Shown one piece after another: positions 32,712-40,782 of a DNA stretch of 64,000 nt. Made by a program: the position numbers and the translations under genes. The stretch's first letter is position 1, and each line of letters starts with the position of its first letter. This DNA comes from Rhodococcus sovatensis (GTDB taxonomy: Bacteria > Actinomycetota > Actinomycetes > Mycobacteriales > Mycobacteriaceae), in the NCBI RefSeq assembly GCF_037327425.1, contig NZ_CP147846.1, positions 5,642,001 through 5,706,000 of the forward strand, given 5' to 3'. The notes under the pieces are model-generated. The model was given only the letters and a program-made list of their open reading frames with translations, searched no databases and was not told the origin of the DNA.

Positions 32712-33586
32712 GCTGTTTCCTTGCCTTTGTCGTCAGAGCTGGAGAAAGTTCGGACGGCATCCTGGTAGCCGTCCTCGTCCACGGCGAGGAACTGTGACTC
32801 GAAGCTCTTCCACGAGTCTGCATCGGCCGCTGATGTCGCGTAATGCTTCTGGAGTTTTTCGTCGCGGGGATAGTCGGGTTCGCACGAGGTGAAGTGCGCG
32901 CCGTTCGGTGCTTCGACGACCGATGAGACGAACATGCGGCTCACGAGCAGCGACTGGGGAGGTGCAGAAGCGGTGAGTTCCTCGGTGCTCACCACCTTCT
33001 CGACGCTCATGATGCATCGGTCCGAGGCCATAGCGATGAGGTCGTCGAAGTATGGATCGGGTCCGAGGTACTGGCCGTTGCCGCGCGAGTCGCCGCGGTT
33101 CAAGTGGATCAGGCCGAGATCCAAGCGAATTCCGGGGACGGCCACGTAGGTCTCGTCCGTGTACGGCGAGTCGACCGTGCGTAGTTCGGGATTGATCTTC
33201 AGGACGTCGCTTCCCATTCCAGCTCGGGTGGGGAGAAATGACATTCGCGACGCACCGGCGCGCAGTGCGGTCACGAACATGCCCTCGTCGTATTCGGTGC
33301 ATTCGATCGATCCCGCTTCGCGGGCTGCGCGGAAGTTGGGGTCGAGTGCGATGCTGTCGAGGGAGACGAAACCGTAGATGACGCGTCGGACCTTTCCTGC
33401 CGCGCACAACAGTCCGACCTCGGGACCGCCGAAAGCGACGACCGTGAGGTCGTCTACATCGGAGCGAAGAATCTGACGGATCAGTGCCATCGGCTTGCGG
33501 CGTGAGCCCCAGCCTCCTACGCCGATGGTCATGCCGGATCTCACGTGATCGGAAACTTCGCTCAGTGGAATTACTTTGTCGGCCAT
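32708..33586 (-). CDS. ipdA: IpdA, CoA-transferase-fold ring-opening hydrolase alpha subunit
   Basis: 292 aa from the ATG at 33584-33586, the same length as M. tuberculosis IpdA; the longer upstream frame is not credible. MADKVIPLSEVSDHVRSGMT, GGWGSRRKPMALIRQILRSD, SIECTEYDEGMFVTALRAGA, SFLPTRAGMGSDVLKINPEL and GQYLGPDPYFDDLIAMASDR match IpdA. The Glu in the ECTEYDEG region is the likely catalytic site (family knowledge, not tested here). It is the promoter-proximal gene of the leftward ipdA-ipdB-fadD3 operon, with a consensus KstR2-type box 107 bp upstream. Confidence 0.92.
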   Translation of the reverse strand: MADKVIPLSEVSDHVRSGMTIGVGGWGSRRKPMALIRQILRSDVDDLTVVAFGGPEVGLLCAAGKVRRVIYGFVSLDSIALDPNFRAAREAGSIECTEYDEGMFVTALRAGASRMSFLPTRAGMGSDVLKINPELRTVDSPYTDETYVAVPGIRLDLGLIHLNRGDSRGNGQYLGPDPYFDDLIAMASDRCIMSVEKVVSTEELTASAPPQSLLVSRMFVSSVVEAPNGAHFTSCEPDYPRDEKLQKHYATSAADADSWKSFESQFLAVDEDGYQDAVRTFSSSDDKGKETA

Positions 33587-33692
33587 GAAGCTCCTAGAAG
33601 TAGCGTCGGTGCGTGGGTGCCGCTGTGTGTGGAGATTCGACGCATGTCTTGCGGCATTCCGCTCAGCATGACAGCGTGGACCTACAATAACA

Positions 33693-33706
33693 AGCAAGCA
33701 CTTGCT
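33693..33706. promoter_or_regulatory. KstR2-type operator between ipdA and an SDR gene
   Basis: AGCAAGCACTTGCT is a perfect fit to AnCAAGnnCTTGnT and nearly a full palindrome. It lies in the 129-bp divergent region, only 10 bases before the SDR start at 33716 and 107 bp before ipdA, so it can repress both directions. Confidence 0.7.
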
Positions 33707-33715
33707 AGGAGAGAT

Positions 33716-34435
33716 ATGAGTCATGCAGTGGTCACCGGCGGGTCCAGTGGAATCGGACGCGCGGTGGTGGAACTTCTTGTCGCCCGTGGGTACCAGGTGA
33801 CCGTCTTCGATCTGACCGAGCCGGCGGATCGCGTCGATACCGTCGGATACATTGCCGTCGATGTGACCGACGCCGAGCTCGTCGAGGCGTCCATCGCGGC
33901 CGCGGTCGACGCGCGCGGTCCGATCGATACGGCCGTGACCTGTCACGGAATTCGCGGGGCATTCGTTCCTGCGCTCGACCTGACGCCCGATGGCGTGCGC
34001 CGCATGTTCGACGTTCACGTTGTCGGAACTCTGCTGGTGGCCACGGGTCTGGCTCGACGGATGATCGAGGCGGGAACCGGCGGATCGATCGTGACGATCT
34101 CCTCGACTACAGCCTACCGTGGGTGGCACAAGCAATCCGATTACGGAGTCGCCAAGGCCGCGGTCAGACAGCTCACGGAGAACCTCGCGGTCGAATGGGC
34201 GCAGCACGGAATACGCGTGAACAGCGTTGCCCCCGGACACACATTGACACCGATGGTTGTCGACCTCATCGACGGCGGATACGACATTGCTGCCACCGAG
34301 GCGCGGATCCCGCTCGGAAGGCTTGCCACGCCGGAAGAAATGGCGCTGGCCATCGTCAATCTCGCTGTCGATGCCACCTACACGACCGGTGTGTGTCTGC
34401 CGGTCGACGGCGGATGGACTGCGGTGGGCAAGTGA
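33716..34435 (+). CDS. SDR-family oxidoreductase
   Basis: 239 aa from the ATG at 33716 (MSHAVVTGGSSGIGRAVVEL), immediately after the KstR2-type box. Cofactor loop TGGSSGIG; a DVTDAE motif; TISSTTAYRGWHKQSDYGVA with the YGVAK pair; and GVCLPVDGGWTAVGK at the end. It is a classical NAD(P)-dependent alcohol/ketone oxidoreductase. I do not match it to a specific gene of the known HIP set, so it may be an accessory reaction of this cluster. The stop overlaps a potential GTG start of the aldo-keto reductase (GTGA at 34432-34435). Confidence 0.82.
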   Translation: MSHAVVTGGSSGIGRAVVELLVARGYQVTVFDLTEPADRVDTVGYIAVDVTDAELVEASIAAAVDARGPIDTAVTCHGIRGAFVPALDLTPDGVRRMFDVHVVGTLLVATGLARRMIEAGTGGSIVTISSTTAYRGWHKQSDYGVAKAAVRQLTENLAVEWAQHGIRVNSVAPGHTLTPMVVDLIDGGYDIAATEARIPLGRLATPEEMALAIVNLAVDATYTTGVCLPVDGGWTAVGK

Positions 34436-34478
34436 GGGGTGGGAACCTGACGGGTGGGAAGGTGACGGGTGGGAAGGT
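34434..34478 (+). repeat. Three tandem 15-bp repeats at the SDR/AKR junction
   Basis: Units GAGGGGTGGGAACCT, GACGGGTGGGAAGGT and GACGGGTGGGAAGGT lie head to tail (34434-34448, 34449-34463, 34464-34478). The second and third are identical; the first differs at three positions. Each carries a ribosome-binding-like GGGAAGG and, with the following G, a GTG start in the same phase, so the array duplicates the translation-start region of the aldo-keto reductase. Confidence 0.85.
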
Positions 34479-35355
34479 GAATACCCCTGTGCAGCAACGC
34501 GCTCTCGGTGATTTAGAGGTCTCCGCGATCGGTTTCGGATCCATGACCATCACCCAGGTCGCCGGATACGACGTCGATCGGGGCAGGCGTGCCGTCCACG
34601 CTGCCCTCGACGCGGGCATCACACTCTTCGACACCGCCGACAGTTACGGACCCACCGACGAGTACGGCGTGAACGAACGCGCACTGGCGGACGCGTTGCG
34701 GACGTGGGGTGGGCCGCTCGACGACGTGATCGTCACTACCAAGGGTGGACACACCAGGCATGGTGACAACTGGTGGATCGACGGCAGCGCAACGCATCTG
34801 CGCAAGGCCTGTCAGGACTCGATGGCCCGGCTCGGACTCGATCCGCTTCCGCTGTATCAGCACCACCGACCCGATCCGTTTCGGCCGTACGAGGAATCGA
34901 TGCAGACGCTGCGAGACCTGGTCGACGACGGGCTAGTTCGCCGGGTCGGGGTATCGAACGCCAATCCCGAGCAGATTCTGATCGCCCGCGAAATAGTCGG
35001 CGACGCGTTGGTATCGGTGCAGAACCAGTACGCACCGGGGTTTCGTTCGAGCGAGCCGGAGATCGAACTGTGCGGTCGATTGGGACTCGCGTTCTTGTCC
35101 TGGGGTCCGCTCGGCGGAATGCGGGCCGCGAAGGATATGGGATCGGGCAATGTGGCATTCACCGAAGTAGCTGCAAACCGGTCGATTTCGGTTCAACAGG
35201 TCGCCCTGGCGTGGCAGCTGCAGAGGTGGCCGCATGTGATTCCAATACCCGGCGCTTCGCGGCCGGAGTCGGTGCTGGACTCGGTGCAGGCCATCGACCT
35301 ACACCTCACCGACGCCGAGCTCGCCAAGCTCGAACACAACGACGTCCTATCCTGA
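34477..35355 (+). CDS. Aldo/keto reductase
   Basis: 292 aa from the GTG at 34477. Alternative in-frame GTGs at 34462 and 34432 would prepend repeats of TGGKV. AKR barrel signatures: ALGDLEVSAIGFGSMTIT, LFDTADSYGPTDEYGVNERA with the catalytic Asp and Tyr, VIVTTKGGH with the Lys, and LPLYQHHRPDPF with the His. The C-terminal NADPH-site pattern is IPIPGASRPESVLDSVQAID. It resembles the AKR13-type reductases. AKRs reduce ketones or aldehydes with NADPH; it is not part of the standard HIP set. Downstream is a hairpin terminator shared with ipdC. Confidence 0.86.
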   Translation: MNTPVQQRALGDLEVSAIGFGSMTITQVAGYDVDRGRRAVHAALDAGITLFDTADSYGPTDEYGVNERALADALRTWGGPLDDVIVTTKGGHTRHGDNWWIDGSATHLRKACQDSMARLGLDPLPLYQHHRPDPFRPYEESMQTLRDLVDDGLVRRVGVSNANPEQILIAREIVGDALVSVQNQYAPGFRSSEPEIELCGRLGLAFLSWGPLGGMRAAKDMGSGNVAFTEVAANRSISVQQVALAWQLQRWPHVIPIPGASRPESVLDSVQAIDLHLTDAELAKLEHNDVLS

Positions 35356-35365
35356 CCGAGGCTGC

Positions 35366-35392
35366 CGGTGGGCAAGGGCACCAGGCCCACCG
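35366..35392. terminator. Hairpin between AKR and ipdC
   Basis: CGGTGGGC (35366-35373) pairs perfectly with GCCCACCG (35385-35392), leaving an 11-base loop, between the convergent stops at 35355 and 35414. There is no T run, so it could be a weak bidirectional terminator. Confidence 0.55.
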
Positions 35393-35413
35393 ACGGCTAC
35401 CACTCCGACGAGT

Positions 35414-36484
35414 TCAGACGGTCAGACCCGCCAGATGTGCCAGCCGCGCCGAGGCCACGTCGACCATCGAGTCGATGAGTTCGCGGCAGGACGGTAGATC
35501 GTCGATGAGTCCGACGACCTGACCCGATGCCAGCATCCCCGCGGTCGTATCACCCTCCACCAAACCAGCTTTGAGCAACATCGGTGTGTTGGCTGCCTGT
35601 GTCATCTGACCCCAGGTTCGGTCACTGGCCTTCTTCATCGCCCGGCCGTCCGACATCAACTGGCCCCAAGTCATCCCGCTCATCTTTTTGAATTCGAGAG
35701 TACGGCGAACCGTGTCGACCATCCTGCGGGAGGCGCGCTCGGATTCGAGGTTCTCGACGAAGGTGGTTCGCAGCAGACGATGCGGCATTCCGTCGGCCTT
35801 TCGGGTGACGACAGTGCCGTTCAGATCGAAGGTGAGGTACTGCTCCTTGATGCGCTGCGGGACGGCACTGTCGCTGGTCAACAAGAATCGTGTGCCCATT
35901 CCGACTCCGGCGGCCCCGTAGGCCAGAGCGGCAGCGAGCCCGCGTCCGTCGAAGAAGCCGCCACCGGCAACGACCGGGATATCGACCGCGTCGAGCACGG
36001 ACGGGAGCAGCAGTGTCGTTGGGACCGAACCGGTATGGCCACCGCCCTCCGCGCCTTGGACCATGACGAGGTCGGCACCCCAGGAGGCGACTTTCTCGGC
36101 GTGCCGGGGTGCGCCGACCGACGGCATGACCACGATGCCCTCGTCCTTGAGGCGTGAGATCAAATCCTTCGTCGGTGCCAATGCGAACGATGCGACCTTG
36201 ACGCGATGCTGGATCAGCAGGTCCGCACGCGCAACCGCGTCGCCTGCGTCGGCACGGAGATTGACTCCGAACGGACGGTTGGTGCGAGTTTTGACCTCGA
36301 CGATGGCCTTCTCGAGTTCCTCGAGGGTCATGGTCGCCGACGCCAGCAGTCCCAAACCGCCGGCTTCGGCCGTTGCCGACACCAGTCGGGGCCCCGCGAC
36401 CCAGCCCATGCCGGTCTGCACGATCGGGTGTTCAACCCCGGTCAATTCGGTCAGCGGCGTTCTGATGCGTGCGGAGGTAGGCAC
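35414..36484 (-). CDS. ipdC: IpdC, nitronate-monooxygenase-fold flavin reductase
   Basis: 356 aa (IpdC of M. tuberculosis is 355). IRTPLTELTGVEHPIVQTGM, GWVAGPRLVSATAEAGGLG, GVNLRADAGDAVARADLLI, VMVQGAEGGGHTGSVPTTLL, GGGFFDGRGLAAALAYGAAG and MGTRFLLTSDSAVPQ reproduce IpdC. The FMN phosphate site lies in the GGHTG and GGGFFDG/MGTRF loops. IpdC is a reductase acting on 5-oxo-HIC-CoA-type intermediates to introduce the double bond needed for ring opening. It is the second gene of the short leftward echA20-ipdC operon (58 bp gap). Confidence 0.9.
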   Translation of the reverse strand: MPTSARIRTPLTELTGVEHPIVQTGMGWVAGPRLVSATAEAGGLGLLASATMTLEELEKAIVEVKTRTNRPFGVNLRADAGDAVARADLLIQHRVKVASFALAPTKDLISRLKDEGIVVMPSVGAPRHAEKVASWGADLVMVQGAEGGGHTGSVPTTLLLPSVLDAVDIPVVAGGGFFDGRGLAAALAYGAAGVGMGTRFLLTSDSAVPQRIKEQYLTFDLNGTVVTRKADGMPHRLLRTTFVENLESERASRRMVDTVRRTLEFKKMSGMTWGQLMSDGRAMKKASDRTWGQMTQAANTPMLLKAGLVEGDTTAGMLASGQVVGLIDDLPSCRELIDSMVDVASARLAHLAGLTV

Positions 36485-36542
36485 GGAGTCTCCTTGGAGG
36501 ACAGTGATGTGAAACCCGAATAAAGTTGGGCGACCAGTTCAA

Positions 36543-37301
36543 TCAGACGGACAGGTTCTTTCCCGATTGCACGAACTCGTCGCGATGCTCGTCGGCAACA
36601 CCTGCCAGATTGAGCTCGAAGGTGAAGCCTTGCTCGAAGCGGTAGCTCTTGTTCACATCCACGGGGTCGATTCCGTTCAGCGCGGCTTTCGCAGCGCGGA
36701 GAACGCGTGGATCCTTGGCGGCGATTTCCTGGGCGACGGCCATCGACGCGCTGTCGAGTTCTGCTCGCGGAACAACTTCGAGCACGGAACCGTGTGGCAC
36801 GAGATCGGCCGCCGCGATCGTGCGACTGGTGTAGTACATCGTTCGCATCAGATGCTGCGGGACGAGGCGAGAGAGATGCGTCGCCGCTCCCAGTGCACCT
36901 CGGTCCACCTCGGGAACTCCGAAGTACGCATCATCGGCGGCGATAATGGTGTCGCAGTTGCCGACCAATCCCACTCCGCCGCCGAGGCAGAAGCCGTTCA
37001 CGGCGGCAATGACCGGAATCGAGCACTCGTAGATGGCCTTGAATGCCGCGTAGCACCCCCGGTTGGCGCCGACTAGGGCGTCGAAACCGGTGGTGCGCTG
37101 CATCTCTTTGATGTCGACGCCCGCATTGAATCCGCGGCCCTCGGCGCGCAGCACCACAACTCGCAAATCCGATTGCTTGCCGGCCTCGTCCATCGCGTCT
37201 GCGATGGCAAACCAGCCCGCCACCGGGAGTGCGTTGACTGGGGGGTAGTTCATCGTGACGACGGCGATTTTTCCATCGATGATCTCGGTCGAGATGCTCA
37301 T
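36543..37301 (-). CDS. echA20: EchA20, crotonase-fold ring-cleaving hydrolase
   Basis: 252 aa. TMNYPPVNALPVAGWFAIAD, VVLRAEGRGFNAGVDIKEMQ, AVNGFCLGGGVGLVGNCDTI, VPEVDRGALGAATHLSRLVP, QHLMRTMYYTSRT and FTFELNLAGVADEHRDEFV match EchA20 (Rv3550) closely. The Glu144-equivalent is Gly, while the second Glu is kept in VPEVDRG, as in my recollection of EchA20. EchA20 hydrolytically opens ring D of the bicyclic CoA ester. It is divergent from the SDR at 37407; a degenerate KstR2-like site lies in between. Confidence 0.9.
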   Translation of the reverse strand: MSISTEIIDGKIAVVTMNYPPVNALPVAGWFAIADAMDEAGKQSDLRVVVLRAEGRGFNAGVDIKEMQRTTGFDALVGANRGCYAAFKAIYECSIPVIAAVNGFCLGGGVGLVGNCDTIIAADDAYFGVPEVDRGALGAATHLSRLVPQHLMRTMYYTSRTIAAADLVPHGSVLEVVPRAELDSASMAVAQEIAAKDPRVLRAAKAALNGIDPVDVNKSYRFEQGFTFELNLAGVADEHRDEFVQSGKNLSV

Positions 37302-37316
37302 GTAAGTTCCTAACCT

Positions 37317-37330
37317 AGCGATTGCTTGGT
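37317..37330. promoter_or_regulatory. Degenerate KstR2-like site between echA20 and an SDR gene
   Basis: AGCGATTGCTTGGT keeps one perfect half-site (CTTGGT) and matches the KstR2 consensus with two mismatches in the other. It is 16 bp from the echA20 start in the 105-bp divergent region. The position mirrors the better sites at 26217 and 33693, which is the main reason to call it. Confidence 0.4.
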
Positions 37331-37406
37331 ACCTTAGCAGCGTTCGTGAAACGTAGCTAGCATCGGCGGCCGACGTCGCGGTGCGTAAACCGTAGAAGGG
37401 CGAAGC

Positions 37407-38318
37407 ATGCCGAAGTTTTTGGACGGTCGAGTGGCCATCGTGACCGGCGCGGGTCGTGGTCTAGGGCGCGAGCATGCGCTCGAATTGGCCCGCCACGGCG
37501 CATCCGTGGTCGTCAACGATTACGGCGTTTCGCTGTCGGGTCACGGAGTGGGCGAGACACCAGCGGAGGAAGTCGTAGCGACCATCGAGGCCGCAGGAGG
37601 CCGCGCCGTCGTCAACACCGCCGACGTCGCAGACTTCGACGCGGCCGAGGCGATGGTGCGTCAGGCAATCGACACGTTCGGACATCTCGACGTGCTGGTC
37701 AACAACGCCGGATTCGTCCGCGATCGTATGCTCGTCAACACCAGTGAGGAAGAATGGGATGCCGTTGTCAGAGTGCATCTCAAGGGTCACTTCGCACCGC
37801 TCCGTCATGCTGCGGCGTATTGGCGCGCCGAGTCCAAAGCGGGGCGGCCGCGCGTGGCTCGAGTCATCAACACCTCGTCGGGTGCGGGGCTGCAGGGGTC
37901 CGTCGGACAGGCGACCTACTCTGCCGCGAAGGGAGCCATCGCGACTCTGACTCTCGTGGCAGCAGAGGAACTCCAGTCGTACGGAGTCACCGTCAACGCG
38001 CTTGCGCCATCCGCTCGCACGCGCATGACCGAAGGTCCGTTCGCGGAAACCATGGCGGCCCCGGAATCGGGGTTCGACGCGATGGATCCAGCAAATGTCT
38101 CGCCCGTCGTAGCCTGGTTGGCCAGTGTCGAGAGCGGCGATGTCACCGGCCGCGTCATCGAGGTCGAAGGCGGTCGAGTCACGGTCGAGGAGGGGTGGGT
38201 GCACGGAGCGTCCACCGACCTGGGTCGACGGTGGTCTGCGCCCGAGGTCGGCGGCGAACTGCTCGGATTACTGCAGAAGGGCCGCCGGCCGGAGCCGGTA
38301 TACGGAGCGCGTACGTGA
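37407..38318 (+). CDS. SDR-family dehydrogenase, Rv3548c-like
   Basis: 303 aa, longer than classical SDRs. MPKFLDGRVAIVTGAGRGLG, ALELARHGASVVVNDYGVSL, VLVNNAGFVRDRMLVNTSEE, VRVHLKGHFAPLRHAAAYWR, NTSSGAGLQGSVGQATYSAA with YSAAK, and a C-terminal extension (VEEGWVHGASTDLGRRWSAP, EPVYGART). This matches Rv3548c and the dehydrogenase domain of multifunctional 17-beta-HSD4-like enzymes. In the KstR2 regulon Rv3548c is thought to oxidise a 3-hydroxyacyl-CoA intermediate. The stop overlaps the MaoC-like gene (GTGA), so both are translated together. Confidence 0.83.
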   Translation: MPKFLDGRVAIVTGAGRGLGREHALELARHGASVVVNDYGVSLSGHGVGETPAEEVVATIEAAGGRAVVNTADVADFDAAEAMVRQAIDTFGHLDVLVNNAGFVRDRMLVNTSEEEWDAVVRVHLKGHFAPLRHAAAYWRAESKAGRPRVARVINTSSGAGLQGSVGQATYSAAKGAIATLTLVAAEELQSYGVTVNALAPSARTRMTEGPFAETMAAPESGFDAMDPANVSPVVAWLASVESGDVTGRVIEVEGGRVTVEEGWVHGASTDLGRRWSAPEVGGELLGLLQKGRRPEPVYGART

Positions 38319-39127
38319 GCTCCGGTGGCGCCGGGCAGTGGCTGGGCCGCAGCCTCGGGAGCAGGACGGTGTCGTGGAACGAGCGTGACGCGATGTTGTT
38401 CGCGCTCGCGGTCGGTGCCCGCCCCGATCAACTCGATCTGGTTTTCGAGCGCGATTTGCGGGTGTTGCCCACATTCGGACTGACGCTCGCTCAGTGGGCG
38501 CCGGACGCACTCGGTGCTGCAGGCGCTTTCGACGTCGGGCAGGCTTTGCACGGCTCGCAGACACTGCGCGTGCGATCTGCCCTGCCGCCGTCAGGTGAGC
38601 TCACACTCGACGCACGTGTGACGGCGGTGTGGGACAAAGGCCGTGCAGCAATTTTCGATGTCACTGTCGACTCCGACCTGTTCAGCGCGACCTGGTCGAT
38701 CTTTGCGCCCGGTCAGGGCGGCTTCGGCGGAGATCGAGGACCGCGCGCTGCACCACCGGCCGCAACGCAACCAGATGAGCATGTGGCTGTGCGGCTGGCA
38801 CTGAATGCCGCACTGCTGTACCGGTTGTCCGGGGATCGGCATCATATCCACGTCGACCCAGCGGCCGCGCAGGCGATAGGTCAACCTCGACCCATACTGC
38901 ACGGATTGGCGACACTGGCCACCGCGGCGCTGGCCCTGGCGGATCTGACCGGCGTGCACCCGTGCGATCTCACCGAACTGCAGGGACGGTTCAGTTCCGC
39001 TGTGTATCCAGGTGAGACTGTGGATGTGTCGAGCTGGCGCGGCGGTGGCTTCCGCGTCGACTCGACCCGTGGCGTCGCAATCGACAGCGGCACAGCAATT
39101 TTCGAACGTAGCAGTATTGGTCTGTGA
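38315..39127 (+). CDS. MaoC-like (double hotdog) dehydratase/hydratase
   Basis: 270 aa from the GTG at 38315 (GTGA overlap with the SDR). The second half holds the hydratase-2 motif: YRLSGDRHHIHVDPAAAQAI with GQPRPILHGLATL, where Asp and His of HVDP and the HGL are the catalytic and closing elements. The first half (LVFERDLRVLPTFGLTLAQW) is the inactive hotdog, as in (R)-specific enoyl-CoA hydratases. Coupled to an HSD4-like SDR it forms the hydratase-plus-dehydrogenase pair of peroxisome-type beta-oxidation on separate chains. It ends the cluster before a strong terminator. Confidence 0.82.
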   Translation: MSSGGAGQWLGRSLGSRTVSWNERDAMLFALAVGARPDQLDLVFERDLRVLPTFGLTLAQWAPDALGAAGAFDVGQALHGSQTLRVRSALPPSGELTLDARVTAVWDKGRAAIFDVTVDSDLFSATWSIFAPGQGGFGGDRGPRAAPPAATQPDEHVAVRLALNAALLYRLSGDRHHIHVDPAAAQAIGQPRPILHGLATLATAALALADLTGVHPCDLTELQGRFSSAVYPGETVDVSSWRGGGFRVDSTRGVAIDSGTAIFERSSIGL

Positions 39128-39150
39128 GAGCAGCGGCTCGGCAAGCATGA

Positions 39151-39189
39151 CGAAAGGCCGGACTCGATCGAGTTGAGTCCGGCCTTTCG
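39151..39189. terminator. Strong bidirectional terminator closing the KstR2-type cluster
   Basis: A perfect 15-bp stem (CGAAAGGCCGGACTC, 39151-39165, with its complement at 39175-39189) and a 9-base loop sits between the convergent stops at 39127 and 39211. It carries an A-run and a T-run on its two arms, so it can work in both directions. Confidence 0.85.
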
Positions 39190-39210
39190 CGCGGGTGGGT
39201 TTGGGGTTCG

Positions 39211-40119
39211 TCAGCCGATCGCGACCGGCGTCACCGGGCTTGCTGTGCCGCCGGTGATCTTGAGTGCACCGATGGACAGGAAGAACTCGTAGCACTTGTC
39301 CGCGGACAGTTCCTGCAGATTCAGGTTCTCGACCAAGTGAATACCGTGGTCGACCAAGAGCACGATATGGCCGCCGAGATAGACCCCCTGATCGAAGGGG
39401 ATCGCCTCGATGGCGGAGTTGTCTGCACCGACCAGTGAAACATCGTGCCCGGCAAGGAAAGTGGCAGCATCCAAGCCGAGTCCTGGTTGCGGCATGGTAT
39501 CACCGGGGTTGGCGAGGAAGGCCTCGATCCACCCGGTCCGGATCAAGACCAAGTCGCCGGCGGCGAGTTCGACTTTCTGCGCCGCGAGTGCCGTACGGAG
39601 TTCATCGGGAGTGATGACGTGATCGGGAGCCAAACAGTTTGTTCCCAGTGCGGCTGCAACGTCGATCAGCACACCCCTGCCGGCAAATCCACCGACCTTG
39701 TCGATGCTGCACTTGGCAGCACCCCCATACGAGCTGACCGAATCGTGCGGATAGCCGTTGTAGATCGTGCTGTCCGAATAGACATGGCACAGGCTGTCCA
39801 TGTGAGTAGACGTATGCGACGGCATGATCAGTTGATCTTCGCTCGCACCGACACCTGGAACGCCGCCGTTGGCCTGTGCCATGTACTCGTCGGTATGATT
39901 CATAGTCGTCAGACGCATTGGCGTGCCACGGTATTCGAAGTTCGGAACTCCGGAACGTTGGATCGGGATGCTCAACGAGTAGGTCTTTCCGGTCTTCGGG
40001 ATCTGCAGAGCCGCCAGCACCCGCTCGGGCGTGAGGAGGTTGAGGGCACCCAACTCGTCCGATTCTCCCCAACGGCCCCAATTTGTCCTACGAACGCCAT
40101 TGGTCTTCAGAACGTCCAC
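39211..40119 (-). CDS. Cyclase-family (kynurenine formamidase-like) metal hydrolase
   Basis: 302 aa. PF04199 signature HTSTHMDSLCHV (the H-x-G-T-H-x-D-x-x-x-H metal site, with Ser replacing Gly) near residue 105. NWGRWGESDELGALNLLTPE at the start, GRGVLIDVAAALG and GDLVLIRTGW are typical of the long actinobacterial branch. Members hydrolyse amides, cyclic anhydrides or lactone-like bonds using a Zn or Mn pair. Being ~170 nt behind a promoter shared in sequence with the Rieske operon, it probably belongs to the same pathway, perhaps opening a lactone made by the BVMO (inference). Leftward single gene, divergent from the BVMO at 40783. Confidence 0.82.
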   Translation of the reverse strand: MDVLKTNGVRRTNWGRWGESDELGALNLLTPERVLAALQIPKTGKTYSLSIPIQRSGVPNFEYRGTPMRLTTMNHTDEYMAQANGGVPGVGASEDQLIMPSHTSTHMDSLCHVYSDSTIYNGYPHDSVSSYGGAAKCSIDKVGGFAGRGVLIDVAAALGTNCLAPDHVITPDELRTALAAQKVELAAGDLVLIRTGWIEAFLANPGDTMPQPGLGLDAATFLAGHDVSLVGADNSAIEAIPFDQGVYLGGHIVLLVDHGIHLVENLNLQELSADKCYEFFLSIGALKITGGTASPVTPVAIG

Positions 40120-40285
40120 TTCGACTCCTAGTCAACTTCATTCGCCTCGTAACCTACTGCTGAACGCCGGCCTATTGTTGCATCGATCGGTCTTCAATTC
40201 CGTTGCAACGCCGCCGGATTGAGGCTCAAATATAAACTTCCTACCTCGATCGCGCCGCCTCGGGCTCGAGCTGAAATCGAAAAAC

Positions 40286-40326
40286 GTGACGTCCGCCACT
40301 GTAGCCACTGGCCACCTTTGCGTCAA
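40286..40326 (-). promoter_or_regulatory. Sigma-70-type promoter with inverted repeat, twin of the one at 50201
   Basis: On the minus strand: -35 TTGACG (40321-40326), a 17-base spacer and -10 TACAGT (40298-40303). The start-point region holds GTGGC-GGAC-GTCAC (40286-40299), an inverted repeat with one mismatch. It points at the cyclase gene, leaving a ~170-nt leader. From TTGACG onward 36 of 42 bases equal the promoter of the Rieske operon; flanks do not match. Confidence 0.7.
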
Positions 40327-40782
40327 CAGTCTTCACTCGAGTTGCCGAGAAGTCCCGCTCATCTGCACGTCAAAGGCGGTGTGTGTGGTCCGGACGGGTC
40401 GGCGCCGATGCCGGACGCCTGCGCTCAGGGCGAGGTCGACCTTTTTATGTCTTGGGCCGCGCTGCCATCTGCGCGCTCGTCGTTCGGGGTGTCGCCACCT
40501 GCTCGAACAGCACCAAATTGCTGGTGCTGCTTGACGATCCAATGAGAAGCGCATAATCTCTGTGCAATTGAGACACGCACCACACTGATTGACGCACCAG
40601 TTCGGACGCGGGCGTCCAACCCGTCGACCGCCACAGCTCGGTCCCCCAGCGAAGTTCGACGGTTGCGCAGTACCACCGGACGTTGAGAAGGCCGCACTTT
40701 ACGGTCTCGATCGGGAGAGACCGCTCCATACCAATTCGATGATGCCCAAGTATCACGCCGAGCCAGATCTCGAAGGAAACTC
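40327..40782. other. Non-coding stretch upstream of the first BVMO
   Basis: About 455 bp with no supported gene. Leftward frames over 40425-40784 are Arg-rich and begin inside the BVMO gene, so they look like shadows. The region must contain the BVMO promoter; a TTGACG occurs near 40595 but I see no matching -10 box. Confidence 0.5.
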
